A stretch of DNA of 64,000 nucleotides from Prevotella sp. AGR2160 (GCF_000424185.1 NZ_AUJK01000011.1:37657-101656); one strand, 5' to 3'; shown: positions 45,717 to 55,615, counted from the first letter of the stretch. Program-made: numbers and translations. Notes: generated from the sequence alone by a model not told the origin.

Positions 45717-47144
45717 ATGTATAACTATTTCTCCCAAAAAATATCGGCATATATCTCCCGCCATCACCTCCTCACCGGGGACGGCCGCTACCTCGTGGCC
45801 CTCTCCGGCGGCGCCGACTCCGTAGCTCTGCTCCGTGTCCTCCTCGCCCTCGGTTATCGCGTCGAGGCCGTCCACTGCAACTTCAAGCTCCGTGGGGAGG
45901 AGAGCGACCGTGACGAACAGTTCTGCCGCACGCTCTGCGACCATCTGCAGGTGCCGTTCCATATCGTCCATTTCGATACACGGAGCTATGCCGTCCTGCA
46001 CCATGAGAGCATCGAACTGGCCGCCCGTAACCTCCGGTATGCCTATTTTCAGCAACTGGCGAAGGACCTCGGCGCCCAGGGCGTCTGTGTGGCCCATCAC
46101 CAGGATGACGCCATCGAGACATTGTTGATGAATATCGTCAGAGGCACGGGCATGCAGGGCTTGAAGGGTATCCAACCGCAGAACGGCAATATCCTCCGCC
46201 CCCTGCTTGCCGTATCTCGTAAGGACATTGAGGACTATCTGACGGAACTGCATCAGGATTTCGTCACCGACAGTACGAATCTCACCGACGGGGCGACCCG
46301 CAACGTCTACCGCCATCAAGTGATCCCGTTGTTGGAAAAAATCAATCCCGCCGTGCGTGAACATCTTGTGGATCTGATGGATACGGCCGTTCAGTCAACT
46401 AAAATCGTGGACAGTCATCTCAACAGCTTTCTCAGCCGCCGCGCCGGCATCATCCTCTATCTCGACTATCCAGAGGACCGTGAAGGGGGAGGGACGCAGG
46501 CTAAGCAGTCATCAGCAGCCGTCCCGCAGCAGAATGCCATCATCGCCCTGAAAGATCTCTTTGAATATATATCTCCGGAATATCTTTTCTTCGAGGTTGT
46601 CCGTCCTTACGGCTTCTCGGGCAAGGCCGCCAGGGGAATCTTCACGGCCATAGAAGACGCTCATTCTGAGCGGAAGGACCTCACGGGCCGCAGTTGGAAG
46701 TCGGCGGGTTATGAGTTGCTCATCGACCGTGACCGTATCCTCATCGAACCGTTGGAGCCGTTGCCCTCGAAGTCGTGGAAGATCCCGGAAACGGGGACCT
46801 ATCATCTCGGGGAGGAATTCGTTATCAAGATCAAGGAGACGCCGGAAACGACCGTCAGCAAGGACCCGAAAGTCATCACGGTGGATGCCGACAAAGTCCG
46901 CTTCCCGCTGACCTTGCGCACGATCACCGAGGGTGACCGATTTATCCCTTTTGGCATGAAAAATACCAAGCTCGTCAGTGACTTCCTCACGGATCAGAAA
47001 GTCAACCTCTTCGACCGCCGCCGCCAGCTCATCCTCGTCGACGCCGCTGCCACTCCCGTATGGCTCGTCGCCCGTCGTATTGATGCCCGTGTCGCCGTGA
47101 GCCCGCAGACTCGCCGTGTCCTCCGTATCACCGTAGGTACATGA
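45717..47144 (+). CDS. tilS: tRNA(Ile)-lysidine synthetase TilS
   Basis: Starting at the ATG at 45717 (a TTG lies two codons upstream) the protein has 475 residues. The PP-loop VALSGGADSVALLRVL (residues ~22-37) binds ATP, and CVAHHQDDAIETLLMN is the second N-domain block. The C-terminal TilS domains include RTITEGDRFIPFGM. It changes C34 of tRNA-Ile(CAU) to lysidine, essential for AUA decoding. Confidence 0.95.
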   Translation: MYNYFSQKISAYISRHHLLTGDGRYLVALSGGADSVALLRVLLALGYRVEAVHCNFKLRGEESDRDEQFCRTLCDHLQVPFHIVHFDTRSYAVLHHESIELAARNLRYAYFQQLAKDLGAQGVCVAHHQDDAIETLLMNIVRGTGMQGLKGIQPQNGNILRPLLAVSRKDIEDYLTELHQDFVTDSTNLTDGATRNVYRHQVIPLLEKINPAVREHLVDLMDTAVQSTKIVDSHLNSFLSRRAGIILYLDYPEDREGGGTQAKQSSAAVPQQNAIIALKDLFEYISPEYLFFEVVRPYGFSGKAARGIFTAIEDAHSERKDLTGRSWKSAGYELLIDRDRILIEPLEPLPSKSWKIPETGTYHLGEEFVIKIKETPETTVSKDPKVITVDADKVRFPLTLRTITEGDRFIPFGMKNTKLVSDFLTDQKVNLFDRRRQLILVDAAATPVWLVARRIDARVAVSPQTRRVLRITVGT

Positions 47145-47161
47145 TTAATCATGTACCTACG
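47138..47161. repeat. Perfect palindromic repeat copy
   Basis: GTAGGTACATGATTAATCATGTACCTAC is a perfect 28-bp palindrome beginning at 47134; it overlaps the tilS stop codon. Confidence 0.85.
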
Positions 47162-47213
47162 CCGTGTCTGTAATTTTTTCCGACATTTTATGCTTATTCT
47201 GAAAAACTTTTTG

Positions 47214-47221
47214 TAATTTTG
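47214..47221 (+). promoter_or_regulatory. -7 box for serS
   Basis: TAATTTTG followed by CCC, 37 bases before the ATG. Confidence 0.6.
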
Positions 47222-47257
47222 CCCAAAGAAAATACGAACAAGTAAAAATATTTAGCA

Positions 47258-48550
47258 ATGCTTACACTCAAACTGATCAGTGAAGAAACTGAACGGGTTG
47301 TAAAAGGCCTGGAGAAAAAACATTTTGAAGGTGCTCGCGAGGCTGTTGAGAAGGTTCTTGAATTCGACAAGATCCGCCGTGAGGCTCAGCAGAAACTCGA
47401 CGCGAATAAGGCTCAGCAGAACCAGCTCTCCCGCCAGATCGGCGGTTTGATGAAAGAGGGCAAGAAGGACGAGGCCGCCAAGATTAAGGATGCCGTTGCC
47501 GAACTGAAGGCTGCCGACAAGGCCCTCCAGGAAGTGATGGAGAAGGCTCAGGAGGATATGACCAACCAGCTCCTGCAGATCCCGAACATCCCCAATGATG
47601 ACGTCCCCGAGGGCAAGGATGCCTCCGACAATGTTGTCGTCAAGGAAGGTGGCGTGAAGCCCGATCTCGGTCCCGATGCCCTCTGCCACTGGGATCTGTT
47701 GAAGAAATACAATCTCGTCGACTTCGACCTCGGCGTGAAGGTCACCGGTGCCGGCTTCCCCTTTTATATCGGTAAGATGGCCCGTTTCCAGCGTGCCCTC
47801 GAGGCCTTCTTCCTCGACGAGGCCCGCAAGGCCGGATATCTTGAGGTCCAGCCGCCCTTCGTCGTCAATGAGGCCAGTGGTTATGGCACGGGTCAGCTGC
47901 CCGACAAGGAGGGTCAGATGTACCATGCCAACCTCGACAACCTCTTCCTCATCCCGACGGCAGAGGTCCCCGTGACGAATATCTTCCGCGATGTCATCCT
48001 CGATGAGAAGGACCTGCCCATCAAGCGCTGCGCCTATAGTGCCTGCTTCCGTCGTGAGGCCGGCAGCTACGGCAAGGATGTCCGTGGCCTGAACCGTCTG
48101 CATCAGTTCGACAAGGTTGAGATCGTACGCATCGACACGCCGCAGCATTCCTATGAGAGTCTGAAGGAGATGCTCGCCCATGTCGAGGGCCTGCTGCAGA
48201 AGCTCGAGCTGCCGTATCATATCCTCCGTCTCTGTGGCGGTGACATGAGTTTCACGTCGTCCATCTGCTACGACTTCGAGACGTGGAGTGCCGCTCAGAA
48301 GCGCTGGCTGGAGGTATCCTCCGTCTCCAACTTCGAGAGTTATCAGGCCAACCGCCTGCACTGTCGCTACCGTCATGCCGACGACAAGAAGATCGAGCTC
48401 TGTCACACCCTCAACGGCTCCGCACTGGCTCTGCCGCGTATCGTTGCCTCCATCATCGAGGACAACCAGACGCCCGACGGAATCCGTGTGCCGAAGTGCC
48501 TCGTGCCTTACTGTGGCTTCGAGATGCTCGATGACAAGAATTTTGAATAA
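47258..48550 (+). CDS. serS: Seryl-tRNA synthetase
   Basis: The 430-residue class II synthetase has an N-terminal antiparallel coiled-coil arm (residues ~28-105, RREAQQKLDANKAQQNQLSRQI...) that binds the long variable arm of tRNA-Ser. The catalytic core follows with PTAEVPVTN, FRREAGSYGKDVRGLNRLHQFDKVE (motif 2) and NGSALALPRIVASIIEDNQ (motif 3). Length is normal. Confidence 0.97.
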   Translation: MLTLKLISEETERVVKGLEKKHFEGAREAVEKVLEFDKIRREAQQKLDANKAQQNQLSRQIGGLMKEGKKDEAAKIKDAVAELKAADKALQEVMEKAQEDMTNQLLQIPNIPNDDVPEGKDASDNVVVKEGGVKPDLGPDALCHWDLLKKYNLVDFDLGVKVTGAGFPFYIGKMARFQRALEAFFLDEARKAGYLEVQPPFVVNEASGYGTGQLPDKEGQMYHANLDNLFLIPTAEVPVTNIFRDVILDEKDLPIKRCAYSACFRREAGSYGKDVRGLNRLHQFDKVEIVRIDTPQHSYESLKEMLAHVEGLLQKLELPYHILRLCGGDMSFTSSICYDFETWSAAQKRWLEVSSVSNFESYQANRLHCRYRHADDKKIELCHTLNGSALALPRIVASIIEDNQTPDGIRVPKCLVPYCGFEMLDDKNFE

Positions 48551-48671
48551 TCATAAAAATGCGTCCCTTTCTCCGTGAGAGGGACGCATTGATTTTCTAA
48601 ACCAAAACACAAACAATCTTCTCCCAGCTTTTATCCTAGGATAGAGAGGGTAACTTCCAATCTATGTGTCT

Positions 48672-50975
48672 ATGTATAAGATCCTAAGCAAAAATCAGTT
48701 TTCAGAGAAGGTCTTCTGTCTTGAAATAGAAGCACCTCTTATTGCACGGAGTTGCAAACCGGGCAACTTCGTTATTGTGCGCGTCGATAATCGCAGCGAG
48801 CGTGTCCCCTATACCATTGCAAAGTCAGACCCCGGGAAAGGAACGCTGACCATGGTCATCCAGGAGGTAGGCCTGAGCAGTACGAAACTCTGTCGCCTCA
48901 ATCCCGGTGACAGCGTCCATGACATTGTCGGACCTCTCGGCACGCCGTCCCGCATCGAGAACTACGGCACTGTCGTCTGTGCCGGTGGCGGCATCGGTAT
49001 CGCCGCCATCCTCCCGATCCTCACGGCCCTGAAGAAAGCCGGCAACCGTGTCATCTCCGTCCTCGCCGGTCGTACGAAGGAACTCGTGATCATGATTGAC
49101 GATGTGAAGGCCTACTCCGATGAACTGATCATCATGACCGATGACGGCAGCCTCGGACAAAAGGGCGTCGTCACCGTCGGCGTGGAGGAGGTGCTGAAGC
49201 GCGAGCATGTTGATAAGGTCCTCGCCATCGGTCCTCCCGTGATGATGAAGTTTACGTCACTTCTGGCCCATAAATACGGTGTGCCCAACGACGTGTCACT
49301 CAATACGATCATGGTCGACGGTACGGGCATGTGCGGCGCCTGCCGACTGACGATTGGTGGAAAGACGCGTTTCGTCTGTATCGACGGTCCTGAGTTCAAC
49401 GGCGATGAGGTCGACTGGAATGAGATGATGTCACGCATGAAGACCTTCAAGGGTGAGGAAGCCGAGGAGATGCAGCATTATGCCGACCATGTCGGAAATG
49501 TTGAAGTGAAGGTGAATGAGAAGAAGATTGACTATCAAGCTATCGATCTCTCCAAACTCACTGCTGAGGAACCGCTGAAAGCCAAGGACCGCATGAAAAT
49601 TCCACGTGTCAAGATGCCCGAGCTCGACCCCGTCTACCGTGCCACGACGCGTATCGAGGAGGTCAATATCGGTCTCACTCCCGAGATGGCCGTCCGTGAG
49701 GCCCGGCGCTGTCTCAACTGCAAGCACCCGAGTTGCGTGGAGGGCTGTCCCGTGAACATCAATATCCCCGGCTTCATCAAGGAGATCGAGAAGGGTGACT
49801 TCCTCAAGGCTGCCTCTATCCTCAAGGAAACCTCGGCGCTCCCCGCCGTCTGCGGACGTGTCTGTCCACAGGAGAAACAGTGCGAGAGCCGTTGCATCCA
49901 TCATAAGATGAACAGTGAGCCCGTGGCCATCGGCTATCTCGAGCGCTTCGCCGCCGATTATGAGCGGGAGAGCGGGAAGATGCAGCTCCCCGTCTGTCAG
50001 CCGAGCAACGGCATCAAGGTCGCTGTCGTCGGATCGGGTCCGTCTGGACTGAGCTTCGCCGGTGATATGGTGAAGCGTGGTTTCGAGGTCTATGTCTTCG
50101 AGGCTCTCCATGAGATCGGCGGCGTACTGAAATATGGCATCCCCGAGTTCCGTCTGCCCAACCGTATCGTCGACGTGGAGATCGACAATCTGCGGAAGAT
50201 GGGCGTACATTTCCAGACCGACTGTATCATCGGTAAGACCATCACCGTAGAAGAGCTGGAGGAGAAAGGTTTCAAGGGCATCTTCGTCGGCTCCGGTGCC
50301 GGTCTGCCCAACTTCATGAATATCCCCGGCGAGAACTACATCGATGTCCTCTCGTCCAATGAGTACCTCACGCGCGTGAACCTCATGGATGCTGCCAACC
50401 CCGATACCGATACACCTATTAATATTGGTAAGAAAGTCCTCGTCGTCGGTGGTGGAAACACGGCCATGGACTCCTGCCGTACGGCCAAGCGCCTCGGCGG
50501 TGATGTCACCCTCGTCTACCGCCGCTCAGAGGCAGAGATGCCGGCCCGTCGGGAGGAGGTGAAGCACGCCAAGGAGGAAGGTATTCACTTCCTCACGCTC
50601 CATAACCCGAAGGAATATCTCGCCGACGAGAATGGCCGTGTTAAGGCTGCCGTCCTCGACGTCATGGAGCTCGGTGAGCCCGATCAGAGTGGCCGTCGTC
50701 GTCCTGTAGCCACAGGGAAAACCATCACTATCGACTGCGACCAGGTCATCGTGGCCGTCGGCGTGAGCCCGAACCCGCTGGTGCCAAAGTCTATTCCCGG
50801 TCTTGAGCTCGGCAGGAAGAACACTATCGTCGTCAATGATGAGATGCAGAGCAGCCGCGGCGACATCTATGCCGGCGGTGATATCGTCCGTGGCGGTGCC
50901 ACCGTCATCCTCGCCATGGGTGACGGCCGACGGGCCGCAGCACACATGACGGAACATCTGTTAAATGCAAAATGA
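48672..50975 (+). CDS. NfnAB-type fusion: ferredoxin-NADP reductase / glutamate synthase small-subunit-like
   Basis: From the ATG at 48672 the protein has 767 residues. Residues 1-290 are an FAD/NAD domain with a 2Fe-2S site (GTGMCGACRLTIGGKTRFVCIDGPEF), like NfnA/SudB. Residues ~315-767 resemble GltD/NfnB, with two cysteine clusters (RRCLNCKHPSCVEGCPVN; CGRVCPQEKQCESRC) for 4Fe-4S, the FAD motif VAVVGSGPSGLSFAG, and the NADPH motif VLVVGGGNTAMD. Separate NfnA and NfnB proteins perform electron bifurcation between NADPH, NAD and ferredoxin. Whether this fused form bifurcates or serves as a glutamate synthase or sulfide dehydrogenase subunit is open. No gltB is adjacent. Confidence 0.92.
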   Translation: MYKILSKNQFSEKVFCLEIEAPLIARSCKPGNFVIVRVDNRSERVPYTIAKSDPGKGTLTMVIQEVGLSSTKLCRLNPGDSVHDIVGPLGTPSRIENYGTVVCAGGGIGIAAILPILTALKKAGNRVISVLAGRTKELVIMIDDVKAYSDELIIMTDDGSLGQKGVVTVGVEEVLKREHVDKVLAIGPPVMMKFTSLLAHKYGVPNDVSLNTIMVDGTGMCGACRLTIGGKTRFVCIDGPEFNGDEVDWNEMMSRMKTFKGEEAEEMQHYADHVGNVEVKVNEKKIDYQAIDLSKLTAEEPLKAKDRMKIPRVKMPELDPVYRATTRIEEVNIGLTPEMAVREARRCLNCKHPSCVEGCPVNINIPGFIKEIEKGDFLKAASILKETSALPAVCGRVCPQEKQCESRCIHHKMNSEPVAIGYLERFAADYERESGKMQLPVCQPSNGIKVAVVGSGPSGLSFAGDMVKRGFEVYVFEALHEIGGVLKYGIPEFRLPNRIVDVEIDNLRKMGVHFQTDCIIGKTITVEELEEKGFKGIFVGSGAGLPNFMNIPGENYIDVLSSNEYLTRVNLMDAANPDTDTPINIGKKVLVVGGGNTAMDSCRTAKRLGGDVTLVYRRSEAEMPARREEVKHAKEEGIHFLTLHNPKEYLADENGRVKAAVLDVMELGEPDQSGRRRPVATGKTITIDCDQVIVAVGVSPNPLVPKSIPGLELGRKNTIVVNDEMQSSRGDIYAGGDIVRGGATVILAMGDGRRAAAHMTEHLLNAK

Positions 50976-50991
50976 TAAATTACCTTAAAAG

Positions 50992-51035
50992 GGTAGCCAT
51001 AGTCTTGCAGGATTGCGGGATTATGGCTACCTTTG
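50992..51035 (+). promoter_or_regulatory. Hairpin whose 3' arm contains a -7 box
   Basis: GGTAGCCATA (50992-51001) pairs with TATGGCTACC (51022-51031). The sequence TACCTTTG at 51028-51035, a good -7 box for the nucleoside phosphorylase, begins in the 3' arm. The hairpin may end the upstream message while the same bases start the next. Confidence 0.5.
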
Positions 51036-51084
51036 TCATGAAGATTACACGACATATTGCACTTTATCAAAAAAACTAAAGACT

Positions 51085-51957
51085 ATGGAAAAATATTTTG
51101 CTGAATCAGAGTTGATGATTAACCCTGACGGCAGTTGCTATCATCTTCACCTTCGTCCTGACCAACTGGCGGACAAGGTGATTCTTTGCGGTGATCCTGA
51201 GCGGGTTAGCCTTGTGGCTTCTCATTTCAGGGATATGGAATGCGACGTTCATAACCGTGAGTTCCGTTGCATTACGGGATATTATAACCAGAAACGTATC
51301 ACTGTTGTCGGGACGGGTATCGGCTGCGACAATATCGATATCGTACTGAATGAACTCGACGCACTGGCTAATATCGATTTCAAGACACGCAAGGAAAAGA
51401 GCCAGTTCCGACAGCTCACCTTCGTGCGCATCGGTACCTGTGGAGGACTGCAGACGGATCTTCATACGGGTTCCTTCGTCGCTACTGTGGAGAGTATCGG
51501 ATTCGACGGACTACTCAACTTCTATGCCAACCGTGACAAGGCCTGCGATCTCGACTGCGAAAAGGCCTTCAAGGACTTTGTACGCTGGGATCTGAAGATG
51601 GGCAACCCCTATGTCGCGCCGTCTGACGAGGAACTCCTGGAGCGTATCGCCGGCACCGACATGCACCGTGGCATCACCATTGCTTGCGGTGGCTTCTATG
51701 GTCCTCAGGGTCGTGAGCTCCGTCTGCCTCTGGCCGATCCTAAACTGAACGAGAAGATCGAAGCCTTCGAATATAATGGCCTGAAGATTTCAAATTTCGA
51801 GATGGAGAGCAGCGCTGTCGCCGGTCTGTCCCGCCTCATGGGTCATAAGGCCCTGACCTGTTGCATGGTGATCGCCAACCGCCGTGCCCACAAGGCCAAC
51901 ACGAACGTCAAGGGATCCATCGACAAACTCATCCAGCGTGTCCTTGAGAGAATATAA
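51085..51957 (+). CDS. Uridine phosphorylase-like nucleoside phosphorylase
   Basis: The ATG at 51085 gives 290 residues. The family start ADKVILCGDPERVSLVASHF, the phosphate-binding RIGTCGGLQ near residue 120, and NFEMESSAVAGLSRLMGH (ribose-binding Met-Glu) are all visible. It splits nucleosides with phosphate for salvage; base preference (uridine likely) is inferred. mnmE follows after 10 bases. Confidence 0.92.
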   Translation: MEKYFAESELMINPDGSCYHLHLRPDQLADKVILCGDPERVSLVASHFRDMECDVHNREFRCITGYYNQKRITVVGTGIGCDNIDIVLNELDALANIDFKTRKEKSQFRQLTFVRIGTCGGLQTDLHTGSFVATVESIGFDGLLNFYANRDKACDLDCEKAFKDFVRWDLKMGNPYVAPSDEELLERIAGTDMHRGITIACGGFYGPQGRELRLPLADPKLNEKIEAFEYNGLKISNFEMESSAVAGLSRLMGHKALTCCMVIANRRAHKANTNVKGSIDKLIQRVLERI

Positions 51958-51967
51958 TTGATTTTGA

Positions 51968-53350
51968 ATGAACCATACAAACGATACAATCTGTGCTTTG
52001 GCGACTCCGGCAGGGGGCGCCATTGCTGTTATTAGACTCAGTGGTCCCGAGTCGCTGGAGATCGTCTCCCGCCTCTTCTCGAAGGACCTCCGACAAGCCG
52101 TGGCGAACACGCTGCACTATGGCCGCCTCTCTTTCCAAGGGGAGGAGATCGATGATGTCGTGGTGAGCGTCTATCATGCGCCCCACAGCTATACGGGCGA
52201 GGAGGCCGCAGAGATATCGTGTCATGGTTCCGCCTATATCGTTCAACAGATCCTACACGCCCTCATCCGCTCCGGCGCCCGTCAGGCAGAGCCGGGGGAG
52301 TATACGCGTCGCGCCTTCCTCAACGGGAAGATGGATCTCTCGCAGGCAGAGGCCGTCGCTGACCTCATCGCCGCGTCCAACCGCGTGACCCATCAGATGG
52401 CATTGAGTCAGCTCAATGGACATTTCAGTTCTGAACTGGCCGTACTTCGGGAGAAACTCCTGAAGATGACGTCGCTCCTCGAACTGGAACTCGACTTCTC
52501 CGATCATGAGGAACTGGAGTTTGCCGACCGCACGGAGCTGAGGCAACTCGCCGGGGAGATCCGTGAACATATCCGGAGCCTGACGCATAGTTACGAGATC
52601 GGCAATGCCCTGAAGCAGGGCATCGCCGTGGCGATCATCGGTCGGACGAATGTCGGTAAGAGCACCCTCCTGAACCAGCTCCTCCACGACAACCGCGCCA
52701 TCGTCAGTGATGTCGACGGTACGACACGTGACTCCATCGAGGGAACGACACAGATCAACGGCGTCACCTTCCGCTTCATCGACACCGCCGGTATCCGTGA
52801 GACGACGGATAGGGTAGAGCTGATTGGTATTGAGCGCTCATGGCAGAAGCTCTCCGAGGCCCGTATCATCCTCTGGATGGTTGATGCCGTCCCGTCGCCC
52901 GACGAGGTGGAGGAGATGCAGGCGAAGGCCAGCGGTAAGCCCGTCATCATTGTGGTCAACAAGTCAGATCTCATGGCCTCTACTACGGAGGTGACGCAAT
53001 GGTTGGATACGATCAAATCGAAGGAGCATGTCGTTCATGGTATTTTGATTTCTGCCAAACAAGGGCAGAATCTCTCTGCCCTGGAGCAGCTGATCTACGA
53101 GGCGGCAGATATCCCGGAAATCACGGAGAACACGGTCATCGTCACCAACGGCCGTCATTACACGGCTCTCTGTCGGGCCGGAGAGGCCATCCGTCGTGTT
53201 CTCGAGGGTATGGATATGGACCTCAGCGGTGATCTACTGGCCGAGGATCTCCGTGACTGTATCGACAACCTCAATCAGATCGTCGGTCAGCAGATCTCCT
53301 CCCAGTCGGTCCTGAACAATATCTTCCAGCACTTCTGCATCGGAAAATAG
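51968..53350 (+). CDS. mnmE: tRNA modification GTPase MnmE
   Basis: The 460-residue protein has the N-terminal folate-binding domain (ICALATPAGGAIAVIRLSGP). A helical domain interrupted by a G domain follows (GRTNVGKSTLLNQLL, DTAGIRET, NKSD). The C-terminal CIGK carries the catalytic cysteine. With MnmG it makes the (carboxymethyl)aminomethyl group at U34 of certain tRNAs. Confidence 0.97.
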   Translation: MNHTNDTICALATPAGGAIAVIRLSGPESLEIVSRLFSKDLRQAVANTLHYGRLSFQGEEIDDVVVSVYHAPHSYTGEEAAEISCHGSAYIVQQILHALIRSGARQAEPGEYTRRAFLNGKMDLSQAEAVADLIAASNRVTHQMALSQLNGHFSSELAVLREKLLKMTSLLELELDFSDHEELEFADRTELRQLAGEIREHIRSLTHSYEIGNALKQGIAVAIIGRTNVGKSTLLNQLLHDNRAIVSDVDGTTRDSIEGTTQINGVTFRFIDTAGIRETTDRVELIGIERSWQKLSEARIILWMVDAVPSPDEVEEMQAKASGKPVIIVVNKSDLMASTTEVTQWLDTIKSKEHVVHGILISAKQGQNLSALEQLIYEAADIPEITENTVIVTNGRHYTALCRAGEAIRRVLEGMDMDLSGDLLAEDLRDCIDNLNQIVGQQISSQSVLNNIFQHFCIGK

Positions 53351-53494
53351 AAAAATGATAAGAAAATTATAGAAAAAGATAAGAAGATGAAGAAAAGATG
53401 TGGTATAGAGGTAGTTAAGAAAACACCTAACCTTCGTCTTTCAATTTTTACTTACCTTTAAGCCCGATTTAATCGATTCGCCAAGAAACTCATG

Positions 53495-53812
53495 TCAGTG
53501 GTATTTGTAGTGTTTCCGTCTCTTCAAATACCCTATATCTTCCTGGTGGCGGTAAGCCTCCTGCTCAAAACGGATATGGAAATAGGCTTTGGTCCAGTTG
53601 TGGTACTTGAGAAGCAGCAGGAACCATTCCAGCACATACCATATATAAAAAGGTATATAGAGCAGTTCTCGTTGCTGTGCGGCATGGATGCGCTCATGGT
53701 TAATCTCTGTCGGTGAAAGTTCCTCACATGTAAACACCACTCCAAATAGCGTGATGGCATAATAGCCACCACGAAACCAAAGCTTGCTGATATGTATGAT
53801 CCTGGTCACCGG
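53495..53812 (-). CDS. Small membrane protein with HERIH motif
   Basis: The ORF is open to 53932, but the part upstream of 53812 overlaps the rhodanese gene. A GTG at 53812 gives 105 residues starting MTRIIHISKLWFRGGYY and a 7-base overlap with the rhodanese stop. The sequence EINHERIHAAQQRELLYIPFYIWYVLEW contains an HExxH-like HERIH followed by a hydrophobic helix and later FEQEAYRHQ, a pattern of small membrane zincin-like proteins of Bacteroidota. Function unknown. Confidence 0.65.
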   Translation of the reverse strand, partial: PVTRIIHISKLWFRGGYYAITLFGVVFTCEELSPTEINHERIHAAQQRELLYIPFYIWYVLEWFLLLLKYHNWTKAYFHIRFEQEAYRHQEDIGYLKRRKHYKYH

Positions 53813-54192
53813 ATGTTCTGCTTTTGAGCATATTCCTCCCATTCCATCCATCCGCCACGGAGATTGATGACGCGGTATCCTTCCTTGGCAAGTATATGGG
53901 CAGCTCGTAGACTTCGCTTGCCCGAACGACAATATACCGCAATGAATTTACCCTTTGGCAAAGACTTCGACTTATCCTTGAAGTCGGGCTTTAAAACATC
54001 GATGTTGACCGCATGATCGATATGACCGTCACCATACTCTTCAGCAGTACGGACATCCACAAGGAATGCGGTGTCCGATCTGATCATTTCCGCAAAATGC
54101 GGTGCATCGACCGTTCTGATGCTGTCCGTCTGTGCGTTGGCGCAGACCGTCAGACCAAGAAAACCTAACAAAAAGGCAAATAACTTCTTCAT
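53806..54192 (-). CDS. Rhodanese-domain protein, exported
   Basis: The 128-residue protein has a signal peptide (MKKLFAFLLGFLGLTVCANA) and a single rhodanese domain with the active-site loop VYCRSGKRSLRAA (cysteine near residue 87). It may transfer sulfane sulfur or act as a periplasmic thiol protein. It lies 1 base from hipA and overlaps the HERIH gene, so all four minus-strand genes hipB-hipA-rhodanese-HERIH may be one unit. Confidence 0.9.
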   Translation of the reverse strand: MKKLFAFLLGFLGLTVCANAQTDSIRTVDAPHFAEMIRSDTAFLVDVRTAEEYGDGHIDHAVNIDVLKPDFKDKSKSLPKGKFIAVYCRSGKRSLRAAHILAKEGYRVINLRGGWMEWEEYAQKQNIR

Positions 54193-55610
54193 TATATGAT
54201 ATTTATTGATTTATTGCTAAAGTATATTCCATATTTCATTTTCTGATCAGTAGCCAGAAGCAGAAAATTGCCTTTCAACTGTTGCTTAATTCGGATATTC
54301 TCAACCGAGCGGTTCTGCCCGTCTGTAAAACTGACCGCGGTCTGAGTAGGCACAAGACCCCAAGACCTCATATTCTCTTGAATCGTGTTCTCAATTGCAG
54401 AGATCCATTGGGCATGAGCGCAGTATCTCTCTGCCAAAGACCTGAAATTCATCAACGAAGAAGATACTGTTTGAATGATCTTTTCCGCCCTCCGTATGCC
54501 GTTCTCACGAGCAACTGCCAATACATCCTCCAGTGTTATGTGACTCAACTTGCCATGGACCATCATGCAATGCTGCGTCTCGGGGAGAAAGCCATGGACG
54601 TCAAAGATGAAAGTCATGTCATAAGCAGGAGATAGAGACCAACAACCATTCTCATCCATCAAGAATGAGAAATTCTTGTTGTGATCATCGGTGTTATTGG
54701 CAAGAATGTTGAAAACCATACGACGGAAGACCTCCTCGCATTCCAGTTCAGAAAGGCGCATCTTGCGGCATACCCACAACAGACGCTCGTAACTATCTGC
54801 ACCGGGATATAGGGCAGCAAGGGTTTGCATATGAACTTTCTTGTTGCCTATACGGTCAAACCTTTTCGTAACGAAATGTCGGACTCCGTCAACCTCCATC
54901 AGCCAGCATGGAGTCATCTTGATACCTGCATCCACAGCCATCTTATAATATGCCATCTCAAGCTCCGCCATAGACCGGCTCGGGATATTGAACTTCAGGA
55001 TACAGTAATCGAATCCCTCGGGATTCTCTACCTGGCCACTGCGTATTTCACCCGTCTGCTTGTTGATGGCAATGATAGCCTTGGGTTGTCTGCCTCCGGC
55101 AGAAGTCCCGACGGACATCAGCGCCTGCATGGTCATGTTCTCGTTCGGAGATATGCGCGCATTCTCACGTTCTGTATAGATCTTATTAGCCAACTGTATC
55201 AGCGATTGCAACTGAACACTTTCCTCCGAAGCAAAGTGAGCGGCCTCCGGTAGGAATTCCAAGGCACCCATGGCGCGACGACCTATGAACGCGAGTTTGT
55301 CCAAAGGAGTAATATCGCCCAGTCGCAGACCTTCCTGTTGTCTCCACTGCTCGAAGAGCTCATTTCCCCACGCGTCAGGGAGTGAGTCGGCCAGAAACGG
55401 CGGGAGCTTCTGATAGATCCTGTCGGAAGCTCCATAAATGGGCCGACGGCTTTGTGGCATACTGATCGAAGCATTCAAAGGCGATATATCCATCCCGTTC
55501 TCCAACCATTCATGACTATACTCGAAATAGGGCAGGCCACGACGCATGTCTATAGACAACCGTCCAACTTCATGTCCCCAGAGCATTACTCGCAATATCT
55601 TTGTTGTCAT
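54192..55610 (-). CDS. hipA: HipA-like serine/threonine kinase toxin
   Basis: The 472-residue protein has the HipA N-terminal domain (LWGHEVGRLSID, FEYSHEWLENG, LPPFLADSLPDAWGNEL) and the kinase core: P-loop-like GGRQPKAIIAI, HFVTKRFDR with the ATP lysine, and NNTDDHNKNFSFLMDENG...LSPAYDMTF, the catalytic and metal-binding segments. E. coli HipA phosphorylates GltX and causes persistence; the target here may differ. All catalytic blocks are intact. It follows hipB by 5 bases. Confidence 0.94.
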   Translation of the reverse strand: MTTKILRVMLWGHEVGRLSIDMRRGLPYFEYSHEWLENGMDISPLNASISMPQSRRPIYGASDRIYQKLPPFLADSLPDAWGNELFEQWRQQEGLRLGDITPLDKLAFIGRRAMGALEFLPEAAHFASEESVQLQSLIQLANKIYTERENARISPNENMTMQALMSVGTSAGGRQPKAIIAINKQTGEIRSGQVENPEGFDYCILKFNIPSRSMAELEMAYYKMAVDAGIKMTPCWLMEVDGVRHFVTKRFDRIGNKKVHMQTLAALYPGADSYERLLWVCRKMRLSELECEEVFRRMVFNILANNTDDHNKNFSFLMDENGCWSLSPAYDMTFIFDVHGFLPETQHCMMVHGKLSHITLEDVLAVARENGIRRAEKIIQTVSSSLMNFRSLAERYCAHAQWISAIENTIQENMRSWGLVPTQTAVSFTDGQNRSVENIRIKQQLKGNFLLLATDQKMKYGIYFSNKSINII

Positions 55611-55615
55611 AGTGG

